Positions 12,620 through 23,573 of a DNA stretch of 64,000 nt are shown here, piece after piece. The stretch covers positions 18,611,001 through 18,675,000 of the forward strand of contig JAYKKI010000027.1 in NCBI GenBank assembly GCA_039881145.1, read 5' to 3'. How positions within the stretch are numbered: the first letter of the stretch is position 1; every line of letters begins with the position of its first letter. The translations under genes were made by a program, and so were the position numbers. Source of the DNA: Druceiella hillmani (taxonomy: Eukaryota; Arthropoda; Insecta; Lepidoptera; Hepialidae). The notes under the pieces are model-generated. The model searched no databases. It saw only the letters and a list, made by a program, of their open reading frames with translations, and was not told where the DNA came from.

Positions 12620-13390
12620 AAAACAATTATGTATTCCACCCCCCAATAAATATTTCCAAAAATATTCAACCGAATATTATGAAAAAAATTGGGTTTTTAG
12701 AAGTTCACCTAAGTGACATAATTTTTCAAATATGTTTTTACGCGTGTAGAAGATATTTCAGATATTTGTATTTTTCTAAATTTACAACGGATTTTCTAAG
12801 AAACCATGTATCTTAAAAACTGGCATATAATATATATCATTAACCCATGTATATATCTTGCACTAGCTAACCTTTTGAAAATATTCATATAAGAATTAGA
12901 GAGGGCTAAAAAAGGGCTTTTAATTTTTATTTCTTTTGTATGTAATTTAAAAGGATTTGATTTGAGAGGTGGAAAAAATATTTTTGTTCAAAATTTTAAA
13001 TTATTTATTCAAAAAGATATTACAAAAAATGTGAAAATGTGGCTTTCCTCCTCTTAATCTGACAAATATTGAACCAAACATCACGAAAAAGTGGGGTTGG
13101 TAAAATCTGAATAGAAAATTACAGGAAAATTAGGTCCTATATTTTTTTAAATATGTACTATATGCGTGTATGAAAGAATTATAGAAAAGAATTTTGTCCC
13201 TGTAGTAGGCAATTTATAAATAACATTTAGTAGGCAATATATTAACGATGTTAAAAAGTATCATTTTCAAATATTTAATAGAGATACTATGCACCGTTAA
13301 ATAATTTTAAGTGCCTAAATATGTACGGAACCCTCATAATGTGAGTTCTACTTTTGCTTGACAGGTTTTTTAAATAAATTTTTGGATCCA
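12620..13390 (+). repeat. Dispersed repeat family N, copy 1
   Basis: Member of a family recognisable by its end: ATGTACGGAACCCTCATAAT, then GTGAGTTCTACTTTTGCTTG and a CAGGTTTTTTAAA tail. Upstream lie the shared words TTTTCTAAGAAACCATGTAT and ACCAAACATCACGAAAAAGT. Other copies end at about 35.27, 44.33 and 57.75 kb on the plus strand. Probably non-autonomous; no coding frame was seen. Its class is not determined. Confidence 0.65.
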
Positions 13391-14316
13391 TAGTTTCTCA
13401 TTAATTATAAATATTGAACAAGAAGCCACAATGGCAATAATCAACTAAAAACTTTTTATTATAACGAGACATAATTTTCATAAAAGTTTCAAATTCTGTG
13501 CCATAATAAAACACACCTCATAAAATTTTCGTAATAAAATTATTTTTTCATATGCTGATCACACATGTCTATAAAATTCTTGACAAAACATGAAATATAA
13601 AGGTTAATATGAATAAAACTTCAAATAGAAAAAAATCTTTAAATTTTGTTATTTATACTTTATGTTATTATGCTATTTATCATCAAAATTAGGTTCTAAA
13701 AATAAGGTATAAACTATGTAAATTTAAAACTGTTCATTAAAATAGCAAAGTCCCGATATAACACAGAGCAATATTTTTTCAAAATAATTGAAAAACCAAA
13801 AGGTATGTAACACACAAATATGAATTTTCAAACAATATAACCGTAAATACATAACCATAGAAACAATATAACCATAGTAAACAATTTAACCATAGAACAA
13901 CATCACCTTTCTACCAATCAGGACCACCTGGCTTTTATATTACTTCCGTGGTGATGACTTTTCAATAAAAAGTATTAATTTCACGGAAAATATGATTCTT
14001 TAACTAGATGTTCGAAACGGCTTTAACCATATTAAATAAAAAAATCGAATTACCAAACTAAACAATCTAAAATATAGGCGTTTCTAAATTTTAATGATGG
14101 ATATATCCAAGAACTACATGGTTTTGTGGAAATACCGATATGGTTCTGCATTTGCTACCTAGCCATGGGAAATATGAAAATTCCGGAAATAAATGGGAAA
14201 CTCAATTCAAATTTGGTGAAAGTGAAGAGCGTCGTGCCGTAAAAAGTGTTTAAAATACGTACATGATGATGAATAATGAAGTGCAACCACACAAACAGTT
14301 TCAAATAACTAAAACA
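13391..14316. other. AT-rich DNA with short ATAACCATAG repeats
   Basis: Between about 13,845 and 13,905 the word ATAACCATAG or a variant occurs three times. Otherwise nothing is recognised. Confidence 0.5.
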
Positions 14317-14500
14317 ATGGTTGAATATATTTGGCGTTAATTTTCTAGAAATTCATTATCACTTAATTTATATTCACAACTAAGTGAAACTACCTGATCG
14401 AGTATTATATCTACTTTATTTAAATTATTAACCACGACCTAGGTTTCGTTGCATGACAACATCTTCGGGTGGGCTATTTGTAAAGATTGACTCGTAGAAA
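14317..14500 (-). repeat. Hammerhead-bearing repeat, copy 1
   Basis: Copy of a family also at 45.7, 58.3 and 62.0 kb. The plus strand shows a GAATATATTTGGCGTTAATT start, GTAGTATTAT-like sequence, CTACTTTATTTAAATT, then ACCACGACCTAGGTTTCGTT. On the minus strand at 14,432-14,472 the order is CCAC, CCGAAGA, a stem GTTGT/GCAAC, GAAA, CCTAGG, TC, GTGG. That is hammerhead-like, with one core change (C-C-G-A for C-U-G-A). Penelope-like retroelements are known to carry hammerheads, so a Penelope-type origin is plausible, but no coding part is present. Confidence 0.6.
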
Positions 14501-16270
14501 CTTCCAACAGCATTTTAATATTACATAAAACAATAGCGGAAGTGGAGTTTGGGGTTTTATTTGAGGGTATTGCGACGATTTAAAGATTCTTACGTAAATC
14601 AATTTCTTTTTTGACAAGTAAGTGTACATAGCTACAAAAAATGTAGGATTTTAGAATTAAAGCTAACTTAGCTAATTGGACTAACTTAGCTACAATTTTA
14701 GAATTTCTCAATGAATTAGGTTTAGGCTTATCAAAAACTAATTAAAATTGAATGTTAAATAAGTGTAATATGTTACGTTTAAGTTAACGTAAAACTACGT
14801 AATACAGACTTAAAGAGCAGGATATTTTTGCCTTTTTCTTAATATCATGCGGACAAAACGTATTTCGTTTATAAATTGAGAATATTTTTAAAACAATTCT
14901 GTCAATTATGAAACATATAGTTTCCATAAAATGTGAAATTCCACCTTAAACACTAGTTTATCACTATTTTTATAAGCCAAATAGTAATGGGCAGTGTCAC
15001 TAACTTTAGGAACAAAATAGTTTGGAAATAATCGTGTCTAGACTCCTGTGGTCTCTGAGTCAAACACGAACAATAATAAGTATATTTTATGTGGAAAAGT
15101 AGAAATTCTTCTTTAAATAAACTAAGATTTTATAACTGATCTTGTATCCATGGCCTTATAGATCTTATAGAGGATAAATAATCTTATAGATCTTATGATC
15201 TTATGCAAAACCCTGTATATAACATTTAACTAAATTCTACTATGTAAAATTACCACATTACCACATTTAACTAAATGCTTACCACATTTAACTAAATTCT
15301 ACTATGTAAAATTCCGTATTAATTGGCTTAATTCATAGAGTGTACTTTATAGAGCTCACTGAACAAATAATGTTCAAGACTATTCAAATATTTGTACATC
15401 TACAGTGACATATAAGTCATTGCTGTTCGATATAAGTAAAAAACAGGACAAGATTATTTTCCCGATACGTTACTAATATGGAGTCTTCAAGAAATAAGTT
15501 TAATTTTTTTAATTTTAATCAGCCGGAAATACCAGAATTATCCATTTACAACAGAAAATTTCAAAAGGAAAATCTGTTTTAAGAAAGTTAAAAGTCTAAA
15601 ATATTTCGAAATAATAAATTTCTATTTTATTTCTGAATATATTTATAGCTTGTATCACTGTACATGCTCAGTATATAACTATACTATAAAATCAAAAATT
15701 GGTGTATACCTGAGGACTATACGCATAGTTACACTTTATTGAGATGGCCCCTAGATTATTTTAACAAATTTATAAAGATATTTTTGATAAATCTTCATTG
15801 CATAACAATTTATTTCTTGTTGATTTTCAAACATTAAATAGTCCAAAATTTATATTTTGATTCTCACCTAAAATCAACGTACATTTATTTCAAGTTCACT
15901 AGAATATTACTTATTTTTATTTAGAAGCTATATAACTAAAATAATCGGGTTCTATTCTATTATTTGAGGTATGTTTCTTCACTCCAAAAAACTATTCTAG
16001 GGATCACCAAAGTAAATTGTTACTGCCTGCTCCTCACAGAACATATTGAAATATTTAAGTGAAATTCATTCACTAAAAAATTAATGTGTTATTTAGTAAT
16101 TTTTTTTCATTCCTATATCACTATGTTTGAAATACCATACATGAAGGAATTCAAAAAAAAAAACTTTCTTTATCTTTACCAATTTCAAGTAAAATTTACC
16201 AAAATATATTTAATTTTATCCCTCTGTTTTAAAGCCCAGAATTAAGATTTAGAAACAGTCTCCCTATTTG
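14501..16270. other. AT-rich DNA with one local tandem repeat
   Basis: A duplicated segment (ACATTTAACTAAATTCTACT plus ATGTAAAATT) lies at 15,222-15,251 and again at 15,284-15,313. Nothing else is recognised. Confidence 0.5.
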
Positions 16271-16274
16271 CTAT

Positions 16275-16510
16275 ATATAGCAAAAGGCCAATGCCGAGAG
16301 GCAGGCCCTTTGTAATTAAAACGTTCCTCGTACCGAATATAGCTCCTTTTAATCAAACCACTTCCTTCCAAGCGGCATTGTGTGGATTAATAGAAGTAGT
16401 GACCCCGTTCTCAAGGTAAAATTGTGATAGATACCGACTTAGCAGACTCGGGTTGAGACCCAGACCATTAATACAATGAAATCTTGTTTCTATCTTCATT
16501 ATTGTTAATA
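16275..16510. repeat. M2 block, copy B
   Basis: Counterpart of 5.35-5.70 kb. Identical or near-identical words are GGCAGGCCCTTT, CTCCTTTTAATCAAAC, GATAGATACCGACTTAGCAG and GACCCAGACCATTAAT. A net 7-bp length difference from copy A lies just before the shared TTCTCAAGGTAA. The plus-strand frame continues up to that word, where it would end at a weaker donor (AAG then GTAAAA). The minus-strand frame shares with A the peptide AWKE.V, the same in-frame TGA, and LKGA.FGT. Relic exon or conserved noncoding DNA. Confidence 0.6.
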
Positions 16511-16861
16511 ATTAAAAATTTATTTTCTATGCGAAAATGAAAATGATTCTTTTATTATTTCAAACTTAGAATGTATTATCAAAGATATTCAGTAATTTAA
16601 ACCGAAAATAAACTTTTTTGAAAGTTTCTCTCCAAAAGCTTAATAATTAAAACAGAGTAGGCTGCAGTACAATAGAATCAAGCATTTATGGTTTGCGTTT
16701 AGAATCTCATTTCTTGTATCTTCTAATTTAATCGTATGGCCGAGTCGTATGTCCTAACTTAAAGTTGAATAATCCAGATAAACTTAATTTATTGTGAAAC
16801 GCAAACTTGAGTATTTGACAATAAATTAAGGGTATATATGCATACATACATTTATTTTGTT

Positions 16862-16863
16862 TA

Positions 16864-16905
<42 letters not shown>
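16862..16905. repeat. (TA)n microsatellite
   Basis: TA repeat with one CA interruption. Confidence 0.95.
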
Positions 16906-16954
16906 AAACAATTTTTCTCTTATTTTTTGATTCCATTAACCATGAACTGAAACT

Positions 16955-17240
16955 GCTCGACTTCTACACCTCTGTATAATTTACTACACTATTCAGATGA
17001 TTATTTAATTCATTTACTAAAATAGAACGAGTTACCCTTAATTTAATAAAGTATATAACATCCTTAAGGTAATATGTCACCGTAGTCACGTAACAACATT
17101 ACGGAATTACTCACCTCGCATCATTAATTTCCACTGGATCGTCAATCACCTGTAGGTAAGCAATTACAAATTAGTTACTTGCTATCGGATATCAATATTT
17201 AAATGGATTTCAATCAATTAGGGACAATTGTCTCAATGGT
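16955..17240. repeat. Shared block, copy B
   Basis: Counterpart of 6.27-6.56 kb: AATTCATTTACTAAAATAG, GTTACCCTTAATTTAATAAA, CACGTAACAACATTACGG and CAAATTAGTTACTTGC align by eye. No intact open frame. Confidence 0.55.
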
Positions 17241-17579
17241 CATCAGAAGTAAGTCACTGTTCGTGCATTTTGTTATTTACCGATACGTAATTTATATGAC
17301 GAGAATAATAATTATGGCAAGAGTCATTAATCCAACGACAATATCACGATAAAATTAAATCAGTCAATACCTTGACCGCTTTCTTAAAAATTAAAATTGT
17401 ATTACTTAAAAAATTTATTTTTTCTGACCTACGCTTTAGAATTTTATTTAAAAAAAGTTAAATATTATAATGCTATATGTTGACTATGTCAAGAACATTT
17501 TCCTTATCCTACAGAAAAAAAATTAATATCAAAATACGTAATACAAATATAGGATAATTGTAAATTATGTTAAAATAAA

Positions 17580-17860
17580 TGTCATTAGTTGTGTATATAT
17601 GAATACGTCAGTCGTAGCTGAAATAAAATTCCTGGATGGCCCTAGAATTTAAGGAAGATTGCGAATAAACAGTGTGAGTGGTACTAAGATTGATTCTGAA
17701 GTTATCGCAATTCAAAATAAAAGAAATTTGACTAAAATTAGTATACACTATCGAAGATTTGTTCTGAGCCAAAGCGACCAAATTCGAATTAGATTCGTGA
17801 CTGAGGGTCAATATCTCTATTCTTTTAATCGAAAACAATTTTCAAATTAATGGAAAACGT
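17580..17860. repeat. Shared block with short ORF, copy B
   Basis: Aligns with 31.20-31.44 kb in unit C: AATAAAAGAAATTTGACTAA here against AATAAAAGAAACTCGACTAA there, then AGCCAAAGCGACCAAATTCG against AGCCAAGCTGATAAAATTCT. B contains a 63-codon open frame at 17,659-17,850 (MRINSVSGTKIDSEV...). The aligned C sequence is full of stops and the ORF has no recognised family, so I do not call a gene. Confidence 0.45.
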
Positions 17861-18525
17861 GGAAAGAAAAATCTGTTTTTGCTTTAAAATTATGAATTTT
17901 AAAACAAAAATTAATCTAATATTGAGAAAAAAAAATTTTAATTTCAAAATTTCATATTTACGATATTTTTGTAACATAAACCTATCGATCTAATATTTTA
18001 AACCCTCTCTAACCCGCCCTACCCCCCCACAAACTTATTATCCACAAAAAGCTTTAATTTACATTATTTAAATCGATTTATACTGATAAATACTCTATTG
18101 ACTTAAATGTAGTTAAGAGCTTTTATAATTTAAATAATATTTCAGGTAGCAAGCATTCTAAAAACAAGTCAAAACTAGACATCTCATTTTTTTTCTATGA
18201 CTATAGCGGTACCGCTTTGGGTTTACCCTATTACTGTAACGATACATTAAATATATTTTGATACACGTAATGATAAATTAAACATAAAATAATGATATAT
18301 TATATATAATAAATATATTTTGGTGCTCGTAAATATATCTTGATCTAACTTATATATTCACCTGAAATAATTTATATATTTATGAAATTTCTTGTTATGA
18401 CATTGTTATTAATTTTATTGTTTTTGGAATTTATATTATTTAAATATTACTGAAATATGACTGAAAAATTGACAATATAAACCTTGTTAAAGGGAGCAAA
18501 GAATTACGTTACTAAATAAATTCCA
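17861..18525. other. AT-rich DNA, nothing recognised
   Basis: Contains an ACCCGCCCTACCCCCCCAC patch near 18.01 kb. Otherwise plain AT-rich sequence. Confidence 0.5.
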
Positions 18526-18529
18526 CGAA

Positions 18530-19440
18530 ACGAACTTTCCTAACTCCAAATGAATGGAAATACATTAAGATTTACGCCCCAATAAATTTAAATAACATCG
18601 TAAAAAAATTTTTTCCTTTAAAAAATGCCGACTTTACAATTTTTCTTTGGAAGTCCAAAGAAACAATACTTGGGCGATAGGGTATTAAACTTTTTGTTCA
18701 CAGTAAATCTTTTAAAAAGAGAAAAAATAGAAGAGTTTTTCCTTTGAACTAGTTTACATTTTTTCTCTTTTAGTATTATTTAAATTAAAATTTTAATATT
18801 AAATTAAAATTTTAATAGTAATATAATTACAATAATAAAATAATTCTACTAAAATATATCTTCATCTCCGCCATATATTCCATTGAACTACAGCTGACTC
18901 CATTCAGCTTTTAAGATTAAGGGCATTAATGTCAAAAATGAACATAATCCCTTTATTTCTAGTAAATGTTTGACGCGGAATCCTCGACAGTTAGCTGTAA
19001 GTAGTCTATTTGCTGGTCAAAATTAAACTTTATGGGCTAATTTTACTTATTTGTAAATAAAGTTAAGCTTTACATTTATTTCAGATAAGAAACTTTCAAA
19101 TTCTATTTACTTTTTTTTAAATAAAGGTCATATTAATAGTAGAAGAAAAGTGAGTGCTTAACATTTAATATCAATGATTTAGAATTAAATGTTGTCAGAC
19201 TCAATCATTCACTTAGGTATTTTTCTCGTTTTACAAATATAGCAATACCTATTATGGACACACTTTCAGTATAGAAAATTGAAAATTTTTGAATAAATTA
19301 ATAATGAGTCTCATCATGAAATTATTTAATAATAATTAAATTTTTTATAAAAAGAAAAATTGAGAAACTTAATAATTCATTAACCACCCGGATAAGCTAA
19401 TAATTCTGTCACATGCCACCCTTCGATAGTAACTGACGGA
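18530..19440. repeat. M3 block, copy B
   Basis: Counterpart of 7.95-9.34 and 32.03-33.37 kb: AAAGAAACAATACTTGGGCG, CTTCATCTCCGCCATATATT, ATTCAGCTTTTAAGATTAAG, ATTATGGACACACTTTCAGT and GAGAAACTTAATAATTC are recognisable equivalents. Confidence 0.55.
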
Positions 19441-19694
19441 AAGGTTCAATGACTAGATTTTTCATAGTCTTATTCGCATTTCATATAGGAGTTACGATGA
19501 TGATGAAATACTCATATTCTGTAAAACAATTTTGTACACCGTTTCCAAAATTTCCCCTTAAATATTTCTCAAAAATTCCATATCTCCAAAATTGCCATAA
19601 AAAATAAAAAGAATAAAAATGGAATATGAAAACGTCAATCCAAACTTTGTAAAAAGAACCCATAAATAAAGTTCTAAATTTAAAATCGTAACAA

Positions 19695-19995
19695 TTTCGA
19701 ACAGAAAATGCACACGTGCAATGTCAACGGAGATATATGTGCTTTTTATTACACACCTAGTCTTATACCCAGAATCCAATCTCGCACGGGTACTTTGGTA
19801 GTGGCAAATCGAAAGCTCGGAAAGCTCTCGATTGAAGAGTGTCGGCGCTGGAAGTCGAACGGCAGCGCAAGGTATATCTAATAAAAAATCGAAGCTTTCT
19901 GTAAGCATGCTATCGAAAAAATTCACAGTCGGAATTTCTACTTCTTCTTACGTACAATAGATATTATTAAAGTAAGTGTCGTTATGTCTGCGAGA
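19695..19995 (-). repeat. M4 island, copy B
   Basis: Counterpart of the islands at 9.7 and 33.8 kb. The longest non-LINE open frame of the window (minus strand, 19,558-19,926, 122 codons, starting MNFFD) runs through it. Compared with copies A and C it is shifted by a net one-base difference in the island centre, so it is not a conserved protein. The imperfect hairpin AAATCGAAAGCTC against AAAGCTCTCGATT is present. Confidence 0.7.
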
Positions 19996-22186
19996 CCAAT
20001 GATATATTTGTTTCTTACTAACTGTTGTGCAAAAAAATACAGCGCTAAATGTAGAGAAAATTATAGTTAAGGGATTCTTATATGATAAGTTAGTTATTTA
20101 GGTTTCGTAAAGAAGTTTTCACTTGGTACTTAAAATTTGTTATACCTTTTTATATATATTTACCGGCCCCGACAGAAATATGAGAGCAATAAATATTAAA
20201 ATCTCCCAAAATCCTGAAGTGCTCTGCCTAATAATATTTTTAAAATTACATTCGATAAGAATGCTCTTCCAAAAATTTGGTAGGGTACCAAAATTTGTTT
20301 TAGTTTAATATTATAGGGAAATCAAAATAATTGACTACGTTATATAATGTAAAATTCCTTTGTGGTAATATATTAACAGTTTAAATCAAGTTACAAAAAC
20401 GTATGATAATATATGAAAAGCACAATCTGCAGTCAGAAATTTAGAATTAGTCTTATGTTTTTAATTTTTTTTTTGTTTATTTGCAATCAGTTCCAAACTA
20501 TAAGCAGATTTGTTCTATGTCGTTTTATCATTTCCAAGGAGCTCCTCAGCAGGAGACACCTCATCCTTCACCATCTGTCACCAATTATATCATTATGTTT
20601 TTAATGACACTTAATAATTAAAATACACAGTTTCACGTTTACATTCACATATATATGCTAATAAACACGTGTTTTTTCTCCTAGTTATAATATATTAACT
20701 CAACCAAATAAATATATTATTTGTAAAAACATGATAAAATCTCAAAATTTTGAGTTATAAAAAGATAAAAAAAGATGTAAGATTTCATACGGAGCCATGT
20801 CCATAAGCTTGCTGTAGAAGCAAGTATAGATTTTTATAGTGTGTTATATTTTTTATACATCGTAAGAAATACTTAATTTTGTGGAACGTAGACTTACTTC
20901 ATCGGGATTCGTTCATTTAATTTATCATAAATTATGTTAAAGCTGATCGTCGAATTTTGAGCTAGAACTTTTTTTCGTAGCCATTAAATAAATGCATTTA
21001 TTAGGCCTGCAAACAACGTGCATAAAGAAAACTTTCGATAATATTTTTTTCAGTTGCAGTCTTATAAAATAGCTGGAAGGTCAATAATTGATAAAAAATT
21101 GTAAATAATAAATAATTTTGCAATTCTAGTATCCTGTACTGCCTCACTCAGGTCTTTAATCTTCAACACCTGCCCGATATACACTCGTTTTAAACTTCAA
21201 TTTATATAGTTACATTTATATAGTCATCATATAGGTAAGTGATGCTTTAAAAAACGGTTATTATGGTAGAAGTATTATATAAAGAAAACTCTTGTCATTA
21301 ATGTGTTCTTTTCAAATTATAATAAATTATTATAATGGTAATTAAAAATATAACTGTGTTTATAATTTATTTAAAAATAATATACGATGTCAGTAAACTT
21401 TCAAGTTTCAATTCTAAATTTTAAGATTGACTATCTATCAAAATTTTAAAAACTAACGTTGCTGTTGTTTTGTCCGAATATATCCTCATTTGCTCTAATT
21501 TTATTTTAACATTTATATTTTAATTTACACCACTACCAAGGATATCGATTTATATGCTATAATATTTCAAAGACATATACATTTATAACTTAAATATTTT
21601 AAGGTATGTCCGAGAGTTTTATAAAAAATTTATTAAAGCTGTATGCTTATAGTTCATTAATTCCTAAACCATAATCCCCTTAATTCTTAAACAACCTCCT
21701 ATAAGAGCTTTATAAAGCTTGTTAAACGTTTTAAAGCATCTGAATAAATATTTTACAGTAATTACATCTAAAAAAATTGTATCCCACTTATGTTTACCAA
21801 TTATTAACCTGACTATATTTTAATTATCATTGAAAAAGAAAGTGATGGTCAGAGGACGTATTCTTAATTTATTGATTTTATTCATAGGGTCATTTCATGA
21901 CAGTTCAGAGTTGAGTTTTAATTTTAATATTTTCCTAGCAATTAGGTTAAAGAACAGAACTACAAAATAACTTGAAATAAGTTTTCGTCGACCAAGATTT
22001 ACTTGAAAATCCGCGCAGTATTTGTATTTTGTATTAATATAGTATTATAACTTGTATTAAAATGACTGTGTATAAAACCTAATATCAATAATTTAATGAA
22101 CGATATTTTCATAAATGTTTAAGGTATAATCGACAAAATTATTAATAAAATATTTAAATAAAAAAATACTGCGCTATATCATATCA

Positions 22187-22188
<2 letters not shown>
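19996..22188. other. AT-rich spacer, nothing recognised
   Basis: Two short plus-strand open frames (20,123-20,308 and 20,413-20,604) have no recognised family and no copy elsewhere. No other feature is supported. Confidence 0.5.
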
Positions 22189-22263
<75 letters not shown>

Positions 22264-22268
22264 ACATA
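22189..22268. repeat. (TA)n microsatellite
   Basis: About 35 TA units, degenerating into TATACATATA. Just to the right, GATATGGGTATGTTATAT is directly repeated near 22,343 and 22,372. Confidence 0.95.
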
Positions 22269-22269
22269 T

Positions 22270-23094
22270 AAATAACACATTTCATTCCTTTCATACTTTG
22301 TTGAATGTACTATTGTTCGTTTACTATTTCATAAATTCTATTGAGATATGGGTATGTTATATTATATTATATGATATGGGTATGTTATATGTTTATTGCC
22401 GTGTCTGAAATTATTCGATCTTATATGGGCATATTTTTCTCTATATACGCTTTGAAAGGATAAGTAAGAAAAACCTTCTCATTCTCTTCAGGATGTGAAT
22501 ATTTGGCAATGATCCAAAGCCTCGGAAAACTTCGTTGTAGGTTCACACGTATTGCAAATATGATATAAAATTTATTTCGTCAACTTTAAAATGGTTGAAC
22601 ATAATATTTTCTTGTTTACAATTCCAAAAAAATATTTTCACATTTCAAATATTATAATTTTTTATCATAAATATATATAATTTTTATCTAAAAAAAACTC
22701 ATGTACCTTAAGCAAATAAAAATTAAGTAGGAAAATATAACAATATTTTAAAAATGTCTACTGCCAAAAATAAACTATTTTATTTTTGTAAAAGCCAGGT
22801 AATAACACAACACAAGTAAAAAGTCACCATATACCCTTTGTCAATAAAAATTTATTTCAAGCACCAAGTCCACATCAAACATAACAAACTCTACCAAGTA
22901 ATTTATCTTGCCGCGCCTTTAACATACCTAAAACACAAGGAATCTGGAGTTACTACTGAGGCCACAATTAGAATTATTTGAAATTGAAAAAGTCACAACC
23001 TCCTAATTATTAGGCTGTACATATATAAATACCTATTTCTACTTGCATATTATGTAGAATGGGAACCTTATAAACCACATGCTGAAAAGCGAAA
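22270..23094. other. AT-rich DNA left of unit C
   Basis: Weak similarity to the left flanks of A and B appears only close to M1 (TATGTAGAATGGGAACC). Nothing else is recognised. Confidence 0.45.
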
Positions 23095-23324
23095 AAGTTC
23101 AACAAAATGCTTTCGATTACGACGACGAGATATCTTCTGTAAACGTTGATGTCATCCTCGTTCCGCTGCTCAATTTTAGGGCGCGATGCTCTTCAATTGA
23201 AGTTTTGAGCTTTTGAAAGTTTGCTGTCGAGCTTTTGAAATGAAGAACGTGGCGATGCGCACGATATAGTAAATTTTATAGGTGCGTTGTGTACATAGGC
23301 GCTCAAAATTTATTTTTATTACAA
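23095..23324 (+). repeat. M1 island, copy C, split by a LINE
   Basis: CAACAAAATGCTTTCGATTA, CGACGACGAGATAT and CCGCTGCTCAATTTTAGGGC match copy A almost exactly. The right edge is cut by the LINE at ATTACAA (23,318-23,324). The continuation is at 27,726, where ATTACAAAAAGAGTATATAG aligns with ATTAATAAAGAATACGTGG of unit B and ATTAACAAATGGCATATGAG of unit A. Confidence 0.8.
23318..23324. repeat. LINE target-site duplication, left
   Basis: ATTACAA immediately before the LINE head. The same 7 bases follow the poly-A. Confidence 0.85.
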
Positions 23325-23330
23325 CGTTCG

Positions 23331-23405
23331 TGGTGCAGCGTGTAACGCTAGCGCCCGCGTCGCTGCGTCGTAAAGCGGGCTGCGTGAGCCCCCGGGTTCG
23401 AGATC
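23331..23405 (+). promoter_or_regulatory. tRNA-like head of the LINE (possible Pol III A and B boxes)
   Basis: The first 80 bases of the LINE are far more GC-rich than the rest. TGGTGCAGCGT at 23,331 resembles a tRNA A box, and GGTTCGAGATC at 23,395-23,405 resembles a B box, about 64 bp apart. The final GGTTCGA is the classic T-loop word. The sequence does not fold into a proper tRNA: no 5-bp T-stem partner follows the B box. It could be a tRNA-derived head joined to the LINE, or chance in a GC-rich 5' UTR. Confidence 0.35.
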
Positions 23406-23573
23406 AGCTAGTAACGTGCCTTGTTCTTTGTTTTGTATTTTATTAGTACGGATTTAAGCAACACTACTGCCACCATCTAGTACTGAGCATTTGAAATCAC
23501 ACTTAATACGCGTTGAGTTAGAGCGCGTAGTCATCATACTATGCAAGTGACATCGGGTAGCGTGTGAAAGAGC

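Larger units (their letters stand above)
10950..20000. repeat. Segmental duplication, unit B
   Basis: Second copy of the locus, with M1 (11.26-11.47), M2 (16.27-16.51), shared block (16.96-17.24), M3 (18.53-19.44) and M4 (19.70-19.99) in the same order and orientation as in A. In the islands, B looks the most diverged of the three. B additionally carries a dispersed repeat (12.6-13.4 kb) and a hammerhead-bearing repeat copy (14.3-14.5 kb) that A lacks. Confidence 0.7.

Noticed and set aside
17659..17850. 63-codon plus-strand ORF in a shared block of unit B
   Set aside because: The aligned unit C sequence carries several stops in this frame, and no domain is recognisable.
19558..19926. 122-codon minus-strand ORF (MNFFD...) as a gene, with a similar start in the 33.8-kb copy
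   Set aside because: The frames of copies A, B and C disagree in the island centre, copy A has stops and no ATG, and the differences between A and C are not biased to third codon positions. The DNA is conserved, not the protein.
23325..23410. A genuine tRNA gene at the LINE head
   Set aside because: No complete cloverleaf: the T-stem partner and a normal anticodon arm are missing, and the sequence begins exactly at a LINE target-site duplication.
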